The translations under genes and the position numbers were made by a program. The notes beneath the pieces were generated by a model. That model saw nothing but the letters and a program-made list of their open reading frames with translations. It ran no database searches and was not told the DNA's origin. From positions 5,391-23,952 of the forward strand of contig BDIU01000598.1 in the NCBI GenBank assembly GCA_002118135.1: DNA of 18,562 nucleotides. The letters are read 5' to 3'. This document shows positions 8,262-18,562 of the stretch, piece by piece. This stretch comes from Trebouxia sp. TZW2008 (lineage: Eukaryota > Chlorophyta > Trebouxiophyceae > Trebouxiales > Trebouxiaceae). Position 1 is the stretch's first letter. Each line of letters begins with the position of its first letter.

Positions 8262-10337
8262 ATGATGCCTGCGCCTGCGTCCCGCAGCTATTTCCCGCTC
8301 GTGACGGCTTTTGTTTCGCTAGTCATAGCCCCAGCCGCAGCGCAGGTAAGGGCAAGCTCGAAATACAAAGCTTGGCAAAAGCTGACACCAAGCGCTAGCA
8401 TTTTCTGCAGCAACAAGCTGCAAGCGACGCCAATTTTCTTATCCCAAATTACGCAAGCAGCGCTGGTGTCAGCCAACCGCAATGGTTTTATGCTGGCGCA
8501 ACTGTCCAAAGTGTGTTGCGTGCCGCTGACATCCCTGGACGTCTCTTCTACGCCGTGGATGGCACAAGCCTTCAGAACCCGTTTGACTCCCTGCAGTCCG
8601 CCGGATTTAACGCTGTTCGTGTCGAAACAAACATCACCACCTGCTCGGGCCCCAGCCCTCCTTTTGACAACAGTGGTAACGTGTTGGAACGAGAATCGCT
8701 TGACGACTTAGATGGTGGCTGCATAGACATTCAGGTCCAGGCAGCTCAGCTAGCAAACGACAGGAACATGAAAGTTGTGCTCACAATAAATATGGGCATC
8801 ATGATTCCTGAAGGATGGCAGTCATACAACTTTGCGCAGGTACAGACTTGCACTGAGCATCAGCCATGTTTAGTGCATCTAATCTGACTTTCAGCTGCAC
8901 AACTGCAGAACATCCTTGACGCAGGTCATATCACTTTTCTTGCTTTGCGTTTGAGGCATTGCTGTTAAGTTGCAAGCGCACGCATGCATCTCATCCAGAC
9001 GCTGCTTGATCAACATAAGCCAGCCTGTTAAAATGTGCATCACAAACCTGCAGATGCTAGATGCAATTGATGCTGAGGTGCGCCGTCAGATTCAGCCTTT
9101 CTTGCTTGCTGGTGTCCAGCCAGACATAGTGTTGCTGGGCGGTGAGGAGACTGCTGGCATGCTGTACAATGTGATTCTTCCAAATGGAGATCTCCACACA
9201 CGAGGGAAAGAAGACAATGCAGCAGTATCCCAACAGCAGGTCATGCAAGAGGTCTGCGGGCAGGTGCCAACAGGAAATATATTTTCGTAAGTCATGTACC
9301 AACTAAATACACTACGCGGGAAATCGCAATGCAGCTGTGCCCTCCAGGCCTCTGATGCGGGCATGCCATGATTGTGACCACCTGCTGTTCTGGCAGTCAC
9401 ACCATCAAAAGTTGTTGCCAGAAGCGTGTACCTGTGTTCCCTCGTGCAGGTATCCACAGCTAGCAGGGTACTACAAGCAGGAGATAGTTTCAGTGACTGC
9501 TTCTTTGCAAGAGGTGAGTCTGACAATCTCAGGTCAGGCACAGAACACTGAGCCTGTGATGTCCTTTGGCCTGCTTGTAGCCTATATTGTTCATGGTCTC
9601 AGCGTCAGTATGCCCTGCAGAGTATTGTCACTGGCATCTTATAGTTTGACATTGCATTGCTTTCCTGTCTGATGTGGATTCTTTCAATGCAGGCTGGCTT
9701 CAATCCTTCGGACACACGCTTTGGACTTCACTCTCACAGACAGTATGTTGACTTTAAACAAAGCATTGTGTACAGTACAGACCCAGAGAACGAAGTGACA
9801 GCAACGAGTGGCAACGTCACTTGCAACCTCACAGGCATCATTCCAGATGACATTCTCAGCTTGAAGGCCTCTGATCTGCTTGACATCATGGGTTTCAGCA
9901 GCTATCCTGAACCCATGGCGCCGTCTGATGTGTCATCTCCTGCAGCATGGAATGCAACCTTCGATGAGCTTCAAACAACTTTAGAATTGATGGATCAGGT
10001 GGCCATGAGATTTGGCAAGTACACTTCTGGGCCATACGCAGGACAATACGTCAAGCAAGGTTTGGCAGTGGAGTACGCCAGCACCTTCATCGTTCCTGAA
10101 GAAGCGCAGTACCAGCAGCAACACACTGAGCTATACTTCAGCATACTACAAGAGTACCCCTGGTTTCTCGGCGCCCTTTGGTATGAGCCCACATATGTTT
10201 ACACTGACTGGCAAGGTGGTAATGCCAGCTTATACCACAAGTGGTACAATTCCGATCTTACACAAACATCTGAAGCGCCAGACGCCACATTTTTCACATG
10301 GGGAAGCTTTGCTAGATCTCCAAGTGCCTCATCTTGA
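8262..10337 (+). CDS. secreted GH53-like glycosidase (arabinogalactanase family)
   Basis: Five exons (8262-8345, 8411-8839, 9054-9286, 9450-9513, 9693-10337) give 484 residues. All introns are GT-AG and all phases agree. Residues 1-28 are a signal peptide ending APAAAQ, so the protein should enter the secretory pathway. The rest follows the GH53 (clan GH-A) TIM-barrel order: FNAVRVETN near the first strands, LLGGEETAGML with the presumed acid/base Glu202, FSSYPEP, GLAVEY with the presumed nucleophile Glu397, and LWYEP (433-436), which matches the family's late WEP motif. GH53 enzymes cut beta-1,4-galactan in arabinogalactan. Two oddities stand out. The family GNE motif reads GGE, and the His-Tyr-Ser-Asp-Trp-Ala-Asp-Pro segment is not recognisable. 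N-glycosylation sequons are visible at NVT, NLT, NAT and NAS. Substrate and even activity are therefore uncertain. The second ATG at 8265 is an equal start. Confidence 0.8.
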
Positions 10338-10344
10338 GCAAGTA

Positions 10345-10349
10345 TGTAA
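10345..10349 (+). terminator. candidate TGTAA poly(A) signal of the GH53-like gene
   Basis: TGTAA begins 8 nt after the stop codon, which would make a very short 3' UTR. The next plus-strand TGTAA is at 11002-11006, which would give a 3' UTR of about 0.67 kb. Confidence 0.3.
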
Positions 10350-10967
10350 ACTCTAGAGAAGCCAACAGACACGCCATTGCCCTTGAATGCTGTTGGTATC
10401 TAGCGCTGAGTGCAGACTCTGGCTCAGCCTAGGTCATGTCCCTGTTCTATTAGCCTACTTCAGCACTACACACAAAAGGATTGGCATAGACAGCATGCCA
10501 TCTTTAGCCAAGTAGTTACAGATCAGGGTATGCATGCTTGTATGCACCTGATATTTTTTGTACGTAGGCAGTTGTTTGTGCTTTGCCTTTGCTTGCATCT
10601 GGAACTTGACATGATGTCAAGTCACACGCCCGAGAGCTTGCTCAACTGTTTGAATTTATTTGCTAGGTTCCAACTAGGTAGAATCTCTCTTGCATACTTG
10701 CCATTTCGTTCAAGAAACAAGCGCCTTGGCTTAAACGCGCAGCAAGTGCTGCTATTGACTTGAGTACACAATAAACAAGGAGTATGCATGATTTCTCAGT
10801 GACGCCCATTCATTGATTTGTTACAGCTATTTCTTGCTATGAATTCCAGCTGCAACATGGTCCACCTTGAGAGTTGCATGCATGCGTAAGCATGCGCATG
10901 CTGGCACTGTTGTTGTGAATGCCCTTGTGTACGTCTCATAGACACTCCTACCTGGATGGCATTCAAA

Positions 10968-10972
10968 TTACA
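10968..10972 (-). terminator. candidate minus-strand TGTAA for the dehydratase gene
   Basis: This is the nearest minus-strand TGTAA that I found after the dehydratase stop at 11550, implying a 3' UTR of about 0.58 kb. It is weak evidence on its own. Confidence 0.25.
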
Positions 10973-11549
10973 CTTTGTGTGTTGTATAAAAGGACCCCGA
11001 CTGTAACAGAGCTCCGTTAGAAGGGTGGCTCAGAATTGCTTGAGATGGGCACTGATGCCTGCCCACTGTACAGCACAAGTTGCATCGGCACTTGAGCCAC
11101 AGTCAAAAGCACGTCTGATACCTTCCAAGGTGAATGCTGTCCAGCTGTGTAAAATTTTGACGCCAAATTGTATACACAGGCAAGCAACAGCGCCATCTGA
11201 TTCTTTAGTCAAGGATAGCTCCCTTGTTGCTAACATACACTTTTGTATTGCCATAAAACGTACAAAGCGCTGTTGCTGTCATCAAACAAGGCAAGAAGAT
11301 AAGCACAAACTTTGACAAAGCTGTCAGAGATGAGTAGCAGACAGACTGATATCATGAGGACTGGCAAGAAACTTTCAGATCATGACAAGCATTTCAACAA
11401 GTGCAGTACACCAACTCATCCAAGCAGCAACCCTTACGCCAAACCGAAGATCATCAAGCTAGCTTTCACTTTTGCACTAGCATTGCAGCACATTGCCAAT
11501 GCTGTAGGTCTCAACGTGCCCTACAGAAGCTGTAGACAGCTAACACACT

Positions 11550-13656
<2,107 letters not shown>

Positions 13657-13930
13657 GCAGTGCTGACCCCTGGGGGGGGGTCATCATCGCAGCTTCAGTG
13701 GGCACACCCGGTGGGGGGTCTGAATCCAAGCCTCCTAATTTGCTCCTGTCCGCCGGGGGGACGAACTTCAGACGATGTGGGGACAGGGTAGACCCGTTAG
13801 CAGTTGAGAATTTCGTCCTACCTGGGCTTAATACTTGCGTTTGCATCAGAATCTTTGTAGTACACGTGCAGCTCGGGTAATAGTGCAGCGATAACAAGAA
13901 GTTGATACTGCACACATGTGACTATACGGT
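13657..13930. promoter_or_regulatory. GC-rich upstream region of the dehydratase gene
   Basis: This is the 5' flank of the minus-strand dehydratase. It has elevated G+C and a run of nine G at 13672-13680. It also holds further G/C runs at 13708-13719 and 13751-13761. A minus-strand frame (13915-13649) overlaps the start in another frame. It probably contains the promoter or 5' UTR. No TATA box is seen. Confidence 0.4.
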
Positions 13931-16129
13931 ACTACGAGTCAGGCACATTCCCCTTTTTGAGCATGAACATGTGTTAGTTGCATCTTTGTCGAACACTGAA
14001 CCTTCTAGGTAGACAGACTTAGGAAATGTTATTTTCACAAGAGGTGTGTTTTGCGCAGTCCAGCCATTGACATATCATGTTGTGTTAGGGCGTGGGCACA
14101 GCAAGCTTGGCCGTTGCATGCAGTAGACTAGAGTTGATGAAGATCTGACATTGTCTGTATTATCCCCTGCTGGGTCCGTATGACAGGAAATCATTCACAG
14201 TAACAATCATTACATTAACACTGTAGCTATAGCAAGCTTGCTTAAGCACAGCCGTTACTGTCAGCTGCCTGTTTCAAACGCAACGCTGATACATGATGCT
14301 AACAGGGGCATGCCTGTCTTGCATTTTAGGCTTGCTTTGCACAAGCTGCCTGTTGTAGTTCATTGCGTTGCATGCGCAGGTGGCCCATGGGCAGCATGTT
14401 GATAGGGTAGAAAGAGTTTGCACTCCATGTGGCCCTGGGCTAAATGCTGATGAATGCCACTCTGTGTCTTAACCCATCCTCCATGCTGTAAGAAAGATCA
14501 CGAGTCAAATTAGTCGGTATTTGCATGTCACGCAGATTGATCCTGAAGCGGAGTATGGCACAAGTCAGCAGCTATTTACTGTCGTGTCTTTGGCTTGGAT
14601 ATAATTCGTCAAGCCATATGATCTCCCAAAGACACAAAGACTGTTTTGAGACAGATGACGACTCGAAGGTGGTCTGACCTAGATGCACATAAGGCCAAAA
14701 GCAACTTTGGTACACCTGAGGCTGCAGATGTTCGATTTTCAAAATGGCTCTCCAGCTGTTACAAATCAGCGTTTTGCTGCAACTAACTTGTCAGCAAAGC
14801 TGGTAGAAATCTCTTGTTTGACTCAACCGGACGGACTCGGATCTGGTGGCTGACACGACGGTGTGTATGCTATGTAGATGAGACTCTTTTGTAGAGGGTT
14901 TGGCTGCCATCCAGCAGCTTCATTGCCTCGCCTTCCAAGGCAAAGCGTTGAGTGCTCTTCAACCTGTCAGTACCTAAGCTCAATTTTGTGACCCACAAGT
15001 AGACTCATCAGGCACAGATAGGAGCAATCATGACTGCATGTGAGCCAGAGCTGTAGTGACTGCTTGACTTTAATTAAAACAGGTGCGCCCTGCTCAGCAG
15101 GCCTTGCGATTTCCTTAAATTTCAAAACAACTGCATTTTCCGTACTACAAACTTTATAACCAGACTAGCATCCTGAGCCAGCCAGCCAGACAATTCCTTG
15201 CCCCTCTTCGGCAACCAAAATCAGAAATTCCCAAATGGAAAGCAAGAAGAGCTCCCTCATGAAGCGCTCAGGCTGCCAAGACAAGCCTTAGCTTGCTAGC
15301 AGCCAACGGCAGCTTTTAATGCTTATGTCATAGTGTTGACTTGTACAGTGCAGTTGTTGCTTGTACAACACATGATGAACAAGAGTAGAAAGTGGCTGCC
15401 AAACCTTTACAATTGTGCATCTGAGTCAACAGCACTACTGTTTAAATGCTTCTCCTATCCATGAATTGATGATTGGTGCAGGCGGTACACTGACAAGTTT
15501 TGATGGACTTGAAACATGATCAAACATGCTCTGCTTGCTGTGCTAGCAGGGCCAAATCTGTAGGTTTATAGGGAACAGGAGAGGTACATACGGCATATAA
15601 CTCAGCAGCAGCACCACATGCATGTGTCTTTCAGCTCATTTGCCTCCATCAAGTTTGCTTCAGTAGGGTCATGGCGTCGCAGCCACAGCTGTGCAGCACA
15701 TGCAGACTATTTAGACCAAGTCCACTGCCCCTTTGTGTGTCACTTCAGTCTGATGGCAATCTGGCATTCTGAAGGTCTTCTGTACATCGTGATCAGACAA
15801 TGCCAGACTGTCAGGCTCATGGCTGATGATAAAGTAAACTGATAGCATCCTGATGCCGCAAAGCTGCATGGCAGGATGACATCATTGCAACAGTTGCCAC
15901 TCCACCATGCCAGCCCGTGCCACCCAGTCCTACCTACGCAACCCCTTTGCGCAACAGTGTGTCCAGTGTTGTGTGGCTCCTGCCACCTCCCTGTCTCTTC
16001 CCACACAGCTTCCAAAACCGCTCAGCCTAGCTCTTAGTCTCTGGAGCAAAGACAGTAGAAGTGTAGCAGCAGGAAGCATTCCCATGCATGTTTGTGTCAG
16101 GAACTTGTCAGGTACGTTCTACTTCAATA
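13931..16129. other. long gene-poor stretch
   Basis: There is no credible exon in about 2.2 kb, and frames of 60 codons or more are absent from 13916 to 15617. One imperfect compound stem is visible: GTGTCTTTGG (14584-14593) pairs with CCAAAGACAC (14626-14635), with an inner GGCTTG/CAAGCC. Frames at 15618-16015 show no motif. Part of it could be the eroded 5' half of the retroelement that follows, but I could not recognise endonuclease motifs. Confidence 0.35.
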
Positions 16130-17190
16130 TCATCAAACTAGTGCTGATCTTCAAATGATAGTTGACCGAGGGCACCTGGAGCCAGCCTGCAACTTGGCCC
16201 TTGACCTGTTTACGTCCAAAGCACCAGCTGCTTCCACAGCTGCAATGACTTGGCGTTACCATCAGCTACAACCTTGCTGATGGTAACGCAGATGATGTAC
16301 AGTTGCAATCCGACTGAAGATGAGATGCTCTGGGTCTTGCCGTATGCTGATGAGATCTCACTGGCCTGTGAGCACACTCACAACTTGCACTCAGCTGTGA
16401 CTCTGATGGACACAGTGGGGCATGATGATTAGCGCACAGAAGACAAAGATGATCGTTACAGAACATGATGCAGAGCACTAAGCTGCTGATGCTGTCTTTT
16501 TGTTTGAGGAACAGGCTGGAGGTTGTCTTGTCTTTTAGTATCCTGGTTGCATTTTTCATCTGATGACACTATTGATGCCAAGGTGTCGCATGTAATTGGT
16601 GGTGCAAATATTTGCTTTTGCCCGTTTGCAAAAAGCAAAAGTCTGGTCCTCATCTGCTCAGTCACGCTTGACCAAACTCCTGTTTCTACAGTTGACGGTA
16701 AATTTAGTGTTGTTGTTGCATGGGGCTGAATTACGGACTCCACACAGCAAATATCGTGCAGCTCTGTGTGTATATATATAGAAATGCATGGAATAAATTT
16801 GTGGCAAGTCTTTGAAAGATGTCTCACGCTGCAACACTTTGCAAACGTCGCCCCAAATCTTCCATGGACACCTGCAAAGAACAGGCTCAGGTGGTCTGGG
16901 CATGTTTATAGGATGCTGGACTGTAAATAGCGCAAGGTTATCTTGTTTGGTTGAACAACAAAGGCCTAAAGCCGGAAGGGTTGCCACAGGAAGATTTGGA
17001 ATGACACTGACTTCCAATGGTGAACATCACACGTTCTTATTGTGAGCGCGTGAACGAGCTGGCCTGGCGAGGCAATACAAGCAAAGGCAATACTTGTGCC
17101 ACATACACAAAGCACATGCGCTGAAAATGTAGTGATTGTCATATTTTTACGAATATTCTGGAGCAGACTCGCTGCAAACATAGGCTTTGC
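16130..17190 (+). mobile_element. decayed non-LTR (LINE) retrotransposon, RT to 3' end
   Basis: Pieces of one LINE ORF2-type polyprotein lie in the right order on the plus strand but in changing frames. A motif-B-like RGHLEPACNLALDLF lies near 16167-16211. Motif C, PYADEISLAC, lies at about 16340-16369, with YADE in place of YADD. The next motif, ISAQKTKMIV, follows at 16428-16457 in another frame. An LEVV stretch lies at 16516-16527, then SDDTIDAKVSHVIGGANICF (about 16559-16618), ARLQKAKVWSS, an LLLHGAEL box and RLRWSGHVYRM (16883-16915). Downstream are remnants of the ILFG and RKIW segments between stop codons. A Cys-X2-Cys...His...Cys remnant ends at 17128-17190. At least four frame changes and many stops show that it is dead. 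The 5' end, poly(A) or repeat tail and target-site duplications were not found. The clade cannot be fixed by eye. Confidence 0.78.
16253..16289. repeat. 14-bp perfect hairpin inside the LINE relic
   Basis: GCGTTACCATCAGC (16253-16266) and GCTGATGGTAACGC (16276-16289) pair perfectly around a 9-nt loop. It sits between the motif-B and motif-C remnants, where an intact element would have coding sequence, so it may be a later insertion or local duplication. Confidence 0.8.
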
Positions 17191-18148
17191 TGTGACACCT
17201 CAGGACAGGACTTTTCATGAGATCACCAACACTTGCCTTACAGCACCCCCAAAAAGTCCTGCATTGCATGTGTCCCTTGCTCAGCATGTCAGCAACTGTG
17301 CAGAGACACAATCAGTACATCAGCACAGTTCAGCATGCTCTTGAGTAGTCATGCAGCTCATCTAGAAATCAAACAGGCTTTGCTGTCAAGTTTTGGTGCT
17401 TTCTCCAGATTGTGTATGATAGCAGGAGTTGCCTCAGAGATATGTTTGCTCAGCAGCAGCCAAGTCTAAGTCCAGGGCCCAAGGCTGGCAGGTTCTTGAC
17501 AGTTAGAGCAATGGTTTGTAAGAGCCAATGCAAGTGGTCTCACAGAAAAGCAAAGAGTGCTGACTGCACATGTACAGGCTCCATCTGTTGTGCAGGAGAG
17601 CCAGAAGTGTCAGCAAGCATTTGCAGCTTTCTGTGCAAACTGTTCTTTTTGCTGCTCAAGTGTGCTGTGTCGGTAGGCAGCAGTCACCCATGGAAGTGCT
17701 AGGGTTTAGAGAGATACACTGCAAACCTTGAAATGAGCAATGCTTTTGGGCAACACAGCACACTTGAGCAGCAAAAAAATTTTGCGCTGTTTGTTTCGTG
17801 GGCCTATAGCTTTCAAAATTAGGGAGGTAATTGCTTGATTTACCTGGGTTCAGCTGCAATGCCGTGCAACTGATGCCAAGTTGGACTGTGCCAGATGTGG
17901 CTGCTTTTTTGTGATGATGCTGGACTTGCTGAGGGCATTGTACGCAGCTGAATTAAAGCAAGTAGCTGCAAGCGTCCAAGTCGTGCACCAGCTGCCGCAG
18001 AGGACGCAATCTGCCCTTTTGCTTGTCGTCACGAGCTATTGAAAAGGCTTGGCCGGGCAAGCTTTACGACTTTATGAGTAGGAGTTGCTTGAATACTTCA
18101 GCGAGACTAGTGCTTTCTTTACAGGCGCCTAACAGTTAGATTGGGTGC
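17191..18148. other. non-coding stretch downstream of the LINE relic
   Basis: Short Cys- and Ser-rich frames (17233-17469 and 17412-17702) have no recognisable domain. The main structure is the inverted repeat at 17646-17777. A,T-rich sequence at 17770-17840 follows it. Confidence 0.35.
17646..17777. repeat. 25-bp perfect inverted repeat, 82-nt spacer
   Basis: The arm at 17646-17670 is the exact reverse complement of 17753-17777. The 132-nt unit would fold as a hairpin with a 25-bp perfect stem. It could be a small-RNA precursor, a foldback element, or an inverted micro-duplication. No flanking direct repeat is obvious. Confidence 0.85.
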
Positions 18149-18517
18149 GTGCTGGACACAACTGTTAGGCAGGCTTATGGGTGCACGACGACATGGTTTA
18201 TGAGCCGTGGCGCGACTGCGATTCAGCTGCAGCTGACGTGTTCACAGACCGGACAGGGTGTTGCCAACGCGCTCTCTGCACCTGACTCTGCCCATCTCCG
18301 TCAACTGAGTCAAGCTGTCGGTCAGTGCATCTCTTTTGTCAATCAATCAATAGAATTTACGGTCCGGGGTAGGGAGCCAGATGTGACTCATCGGACTTCC
18401 TGGCTTGAAAGCACAGGTGAATGTGTCTGGCAATGTGATCAGTGTTTGCCTCAAAGAAAAGGCGAATGTCCCGCTGATGAAAGGCTGAACCAAACAAAAA
18501 AAAGTGTTGACCTCTGA
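18149..18517 (+). CDS. possible exon at right edge, unknown
   Basis: A 122-codon frame opens near the edge. Its first part (to about 18350) is higher in G+C and reads like protein: ATAIQLQLTCSQTGQ, then Ala/Ser/Leu-rich helical sequence. A donor-like ACAG|GTGAAT at 18416/18417 would end it in phase 1. The part after that is Cys-rich and less convincing. The reported start is not an ATG supported by context, and the reverse strand is open over 18347-18559. TGTAA occurs at 18524-18528. The family is unknown. Confidence 0.25.
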   Translation: MLDTTVRQAYGCTTTWFMSRGATAIQLQLTCSQTGQGVANALSAPDSAHLRQLSQAVGQCISFVNQSIEFTVRGREPDVTHRTSWLESTGECVWQCDQCLPQRKGECPADERLNQTKKSVDL

Positions 18518-18555
18518 TGACACTGTAAAATGGGCAATCAAACAAAAAGTGTTGC
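18489..18555. repeat. short imperfect direct repeat at right edge
   Basis: A CAAACA(A)n-AGTGTTG word occurs near 18490-18509 and again near 18539-18553, differing in the length of the A run. The copies are about 49 bp apart and flank the TGTAA at 18524-18528. Confidence 0.5.
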
Positions 18556-18562
18556 TCATCCT

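Larger units (their letters stand above)
10338..11549. other. convergent intergenic region
   Basis: This lies between two convergent genes and probably holds both 3' UTRs. It contains TGTAA on the plus strand at 11002-11006 and on the minus strand at 10972-10968. ATGCATGCG-rich palindromic sequence lies at about 10877-10901. TATAAAAGG at 10985-10993 resembles a TATA box, but no credible gene follows it. Plus-strand frames at 11052-11315 and 11330-11560 lack recognisable domains. Confidence 0.4.

Noticed and set aside
9092..9541. 149-codon minus-strand frame
   Set aside because: Antisense shadow of exons 3 and 4 of the GH53-like gene.
10410..10763. 117-codon plus-strand frame after the GH53-like gene
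   Set aside because: Starts at GTG, no domain, Leu/His/Cys-rich. More likely 3' UTR or spacer.
16456..17017. Two long minus-strand frames (123 and 119 codons) that look protein-like
   Set aside because: The plus strand holds ordered LINE motifs in the same place, so these are antisense to a relic.

Overview
The window looks like nuclear DNA of a green alga, most likely a trebouxiophyte-type chlorophyte. Its genes are split by short GT-AG introns, mostly with CAG|GT junctions. The clearest protein is a plant-type UDP-glucose 4,6-dehydratase. TGTAA, the usual chlorophyte poly(A) signal, lies near several predicted gene ends. Base composition is a little under 50% G+C by eye, and TGCATGC-type motifs are conspicuous throughout. 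There is no sign of bacterial operons. The species cannot be named from sequence alone.

The two well-supported genes are in the middle and are convergent. At 8262-10337 (+), five exons encode a secreted 484-residue protein resembling glycoside hydrolase family 53 (arabinogalactan endo-beta-1,4-galactanase). Both candidate catalytic glutamates are present, but the Asn that normally precedes the acid/base Glu is replaced by Gly. At 11550-13656 (-), six exons encode a 405-residue stand-alone NDP-sugar 4,6-dehydratase of the RHM type (first step of UDP-L-rhamnose synthesis), with an N-terminal extension. Both concern cell-wall carbohydrate, but nothing in the sequence shows that they work together.

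The left third (1-8.1 kb) is mostly non-coding with islands of exon-like sequence. Two minus-strand exons at 4.18-4.81 kb carry a recognisable piece of a VPS13-family lipid-transfer protein. Two plus-strand coding segments, at 1.4-2.26 kb and 5.77-6.09 kb, share a related coiled-coil block of unknown function. Further exon candidates lie at 7339-7508 (+) and 7740-8120 (-). A GC-rich patch, a two-copy tandem repeat of about 101 bp and several hairpins are also present.

The right third (13.66-18.56 kb) has no intact gene that I recognise. Its main feature is a decayed non-LTR (LINE) retrotransposon at about 16.13-17.19 kb (+). Reverse-transcriptase motifs, the C-terminal RLRW-GHV-RM motif and a zinc-knuckle-like remnant can be read in order through several frameshifts and stops. 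Downstream is a 25-bp perfect inverted repeat (17646-17777) that could fold as a long hairpin. An exon-like ORF lies at the right edge. I did not find a convincing new multi-gene system. The best leads are the altered GH53-like active site, the duplicated coiled-coil exons, the isolated VPS13 exons opposite another coding segment, and the long hairpin.
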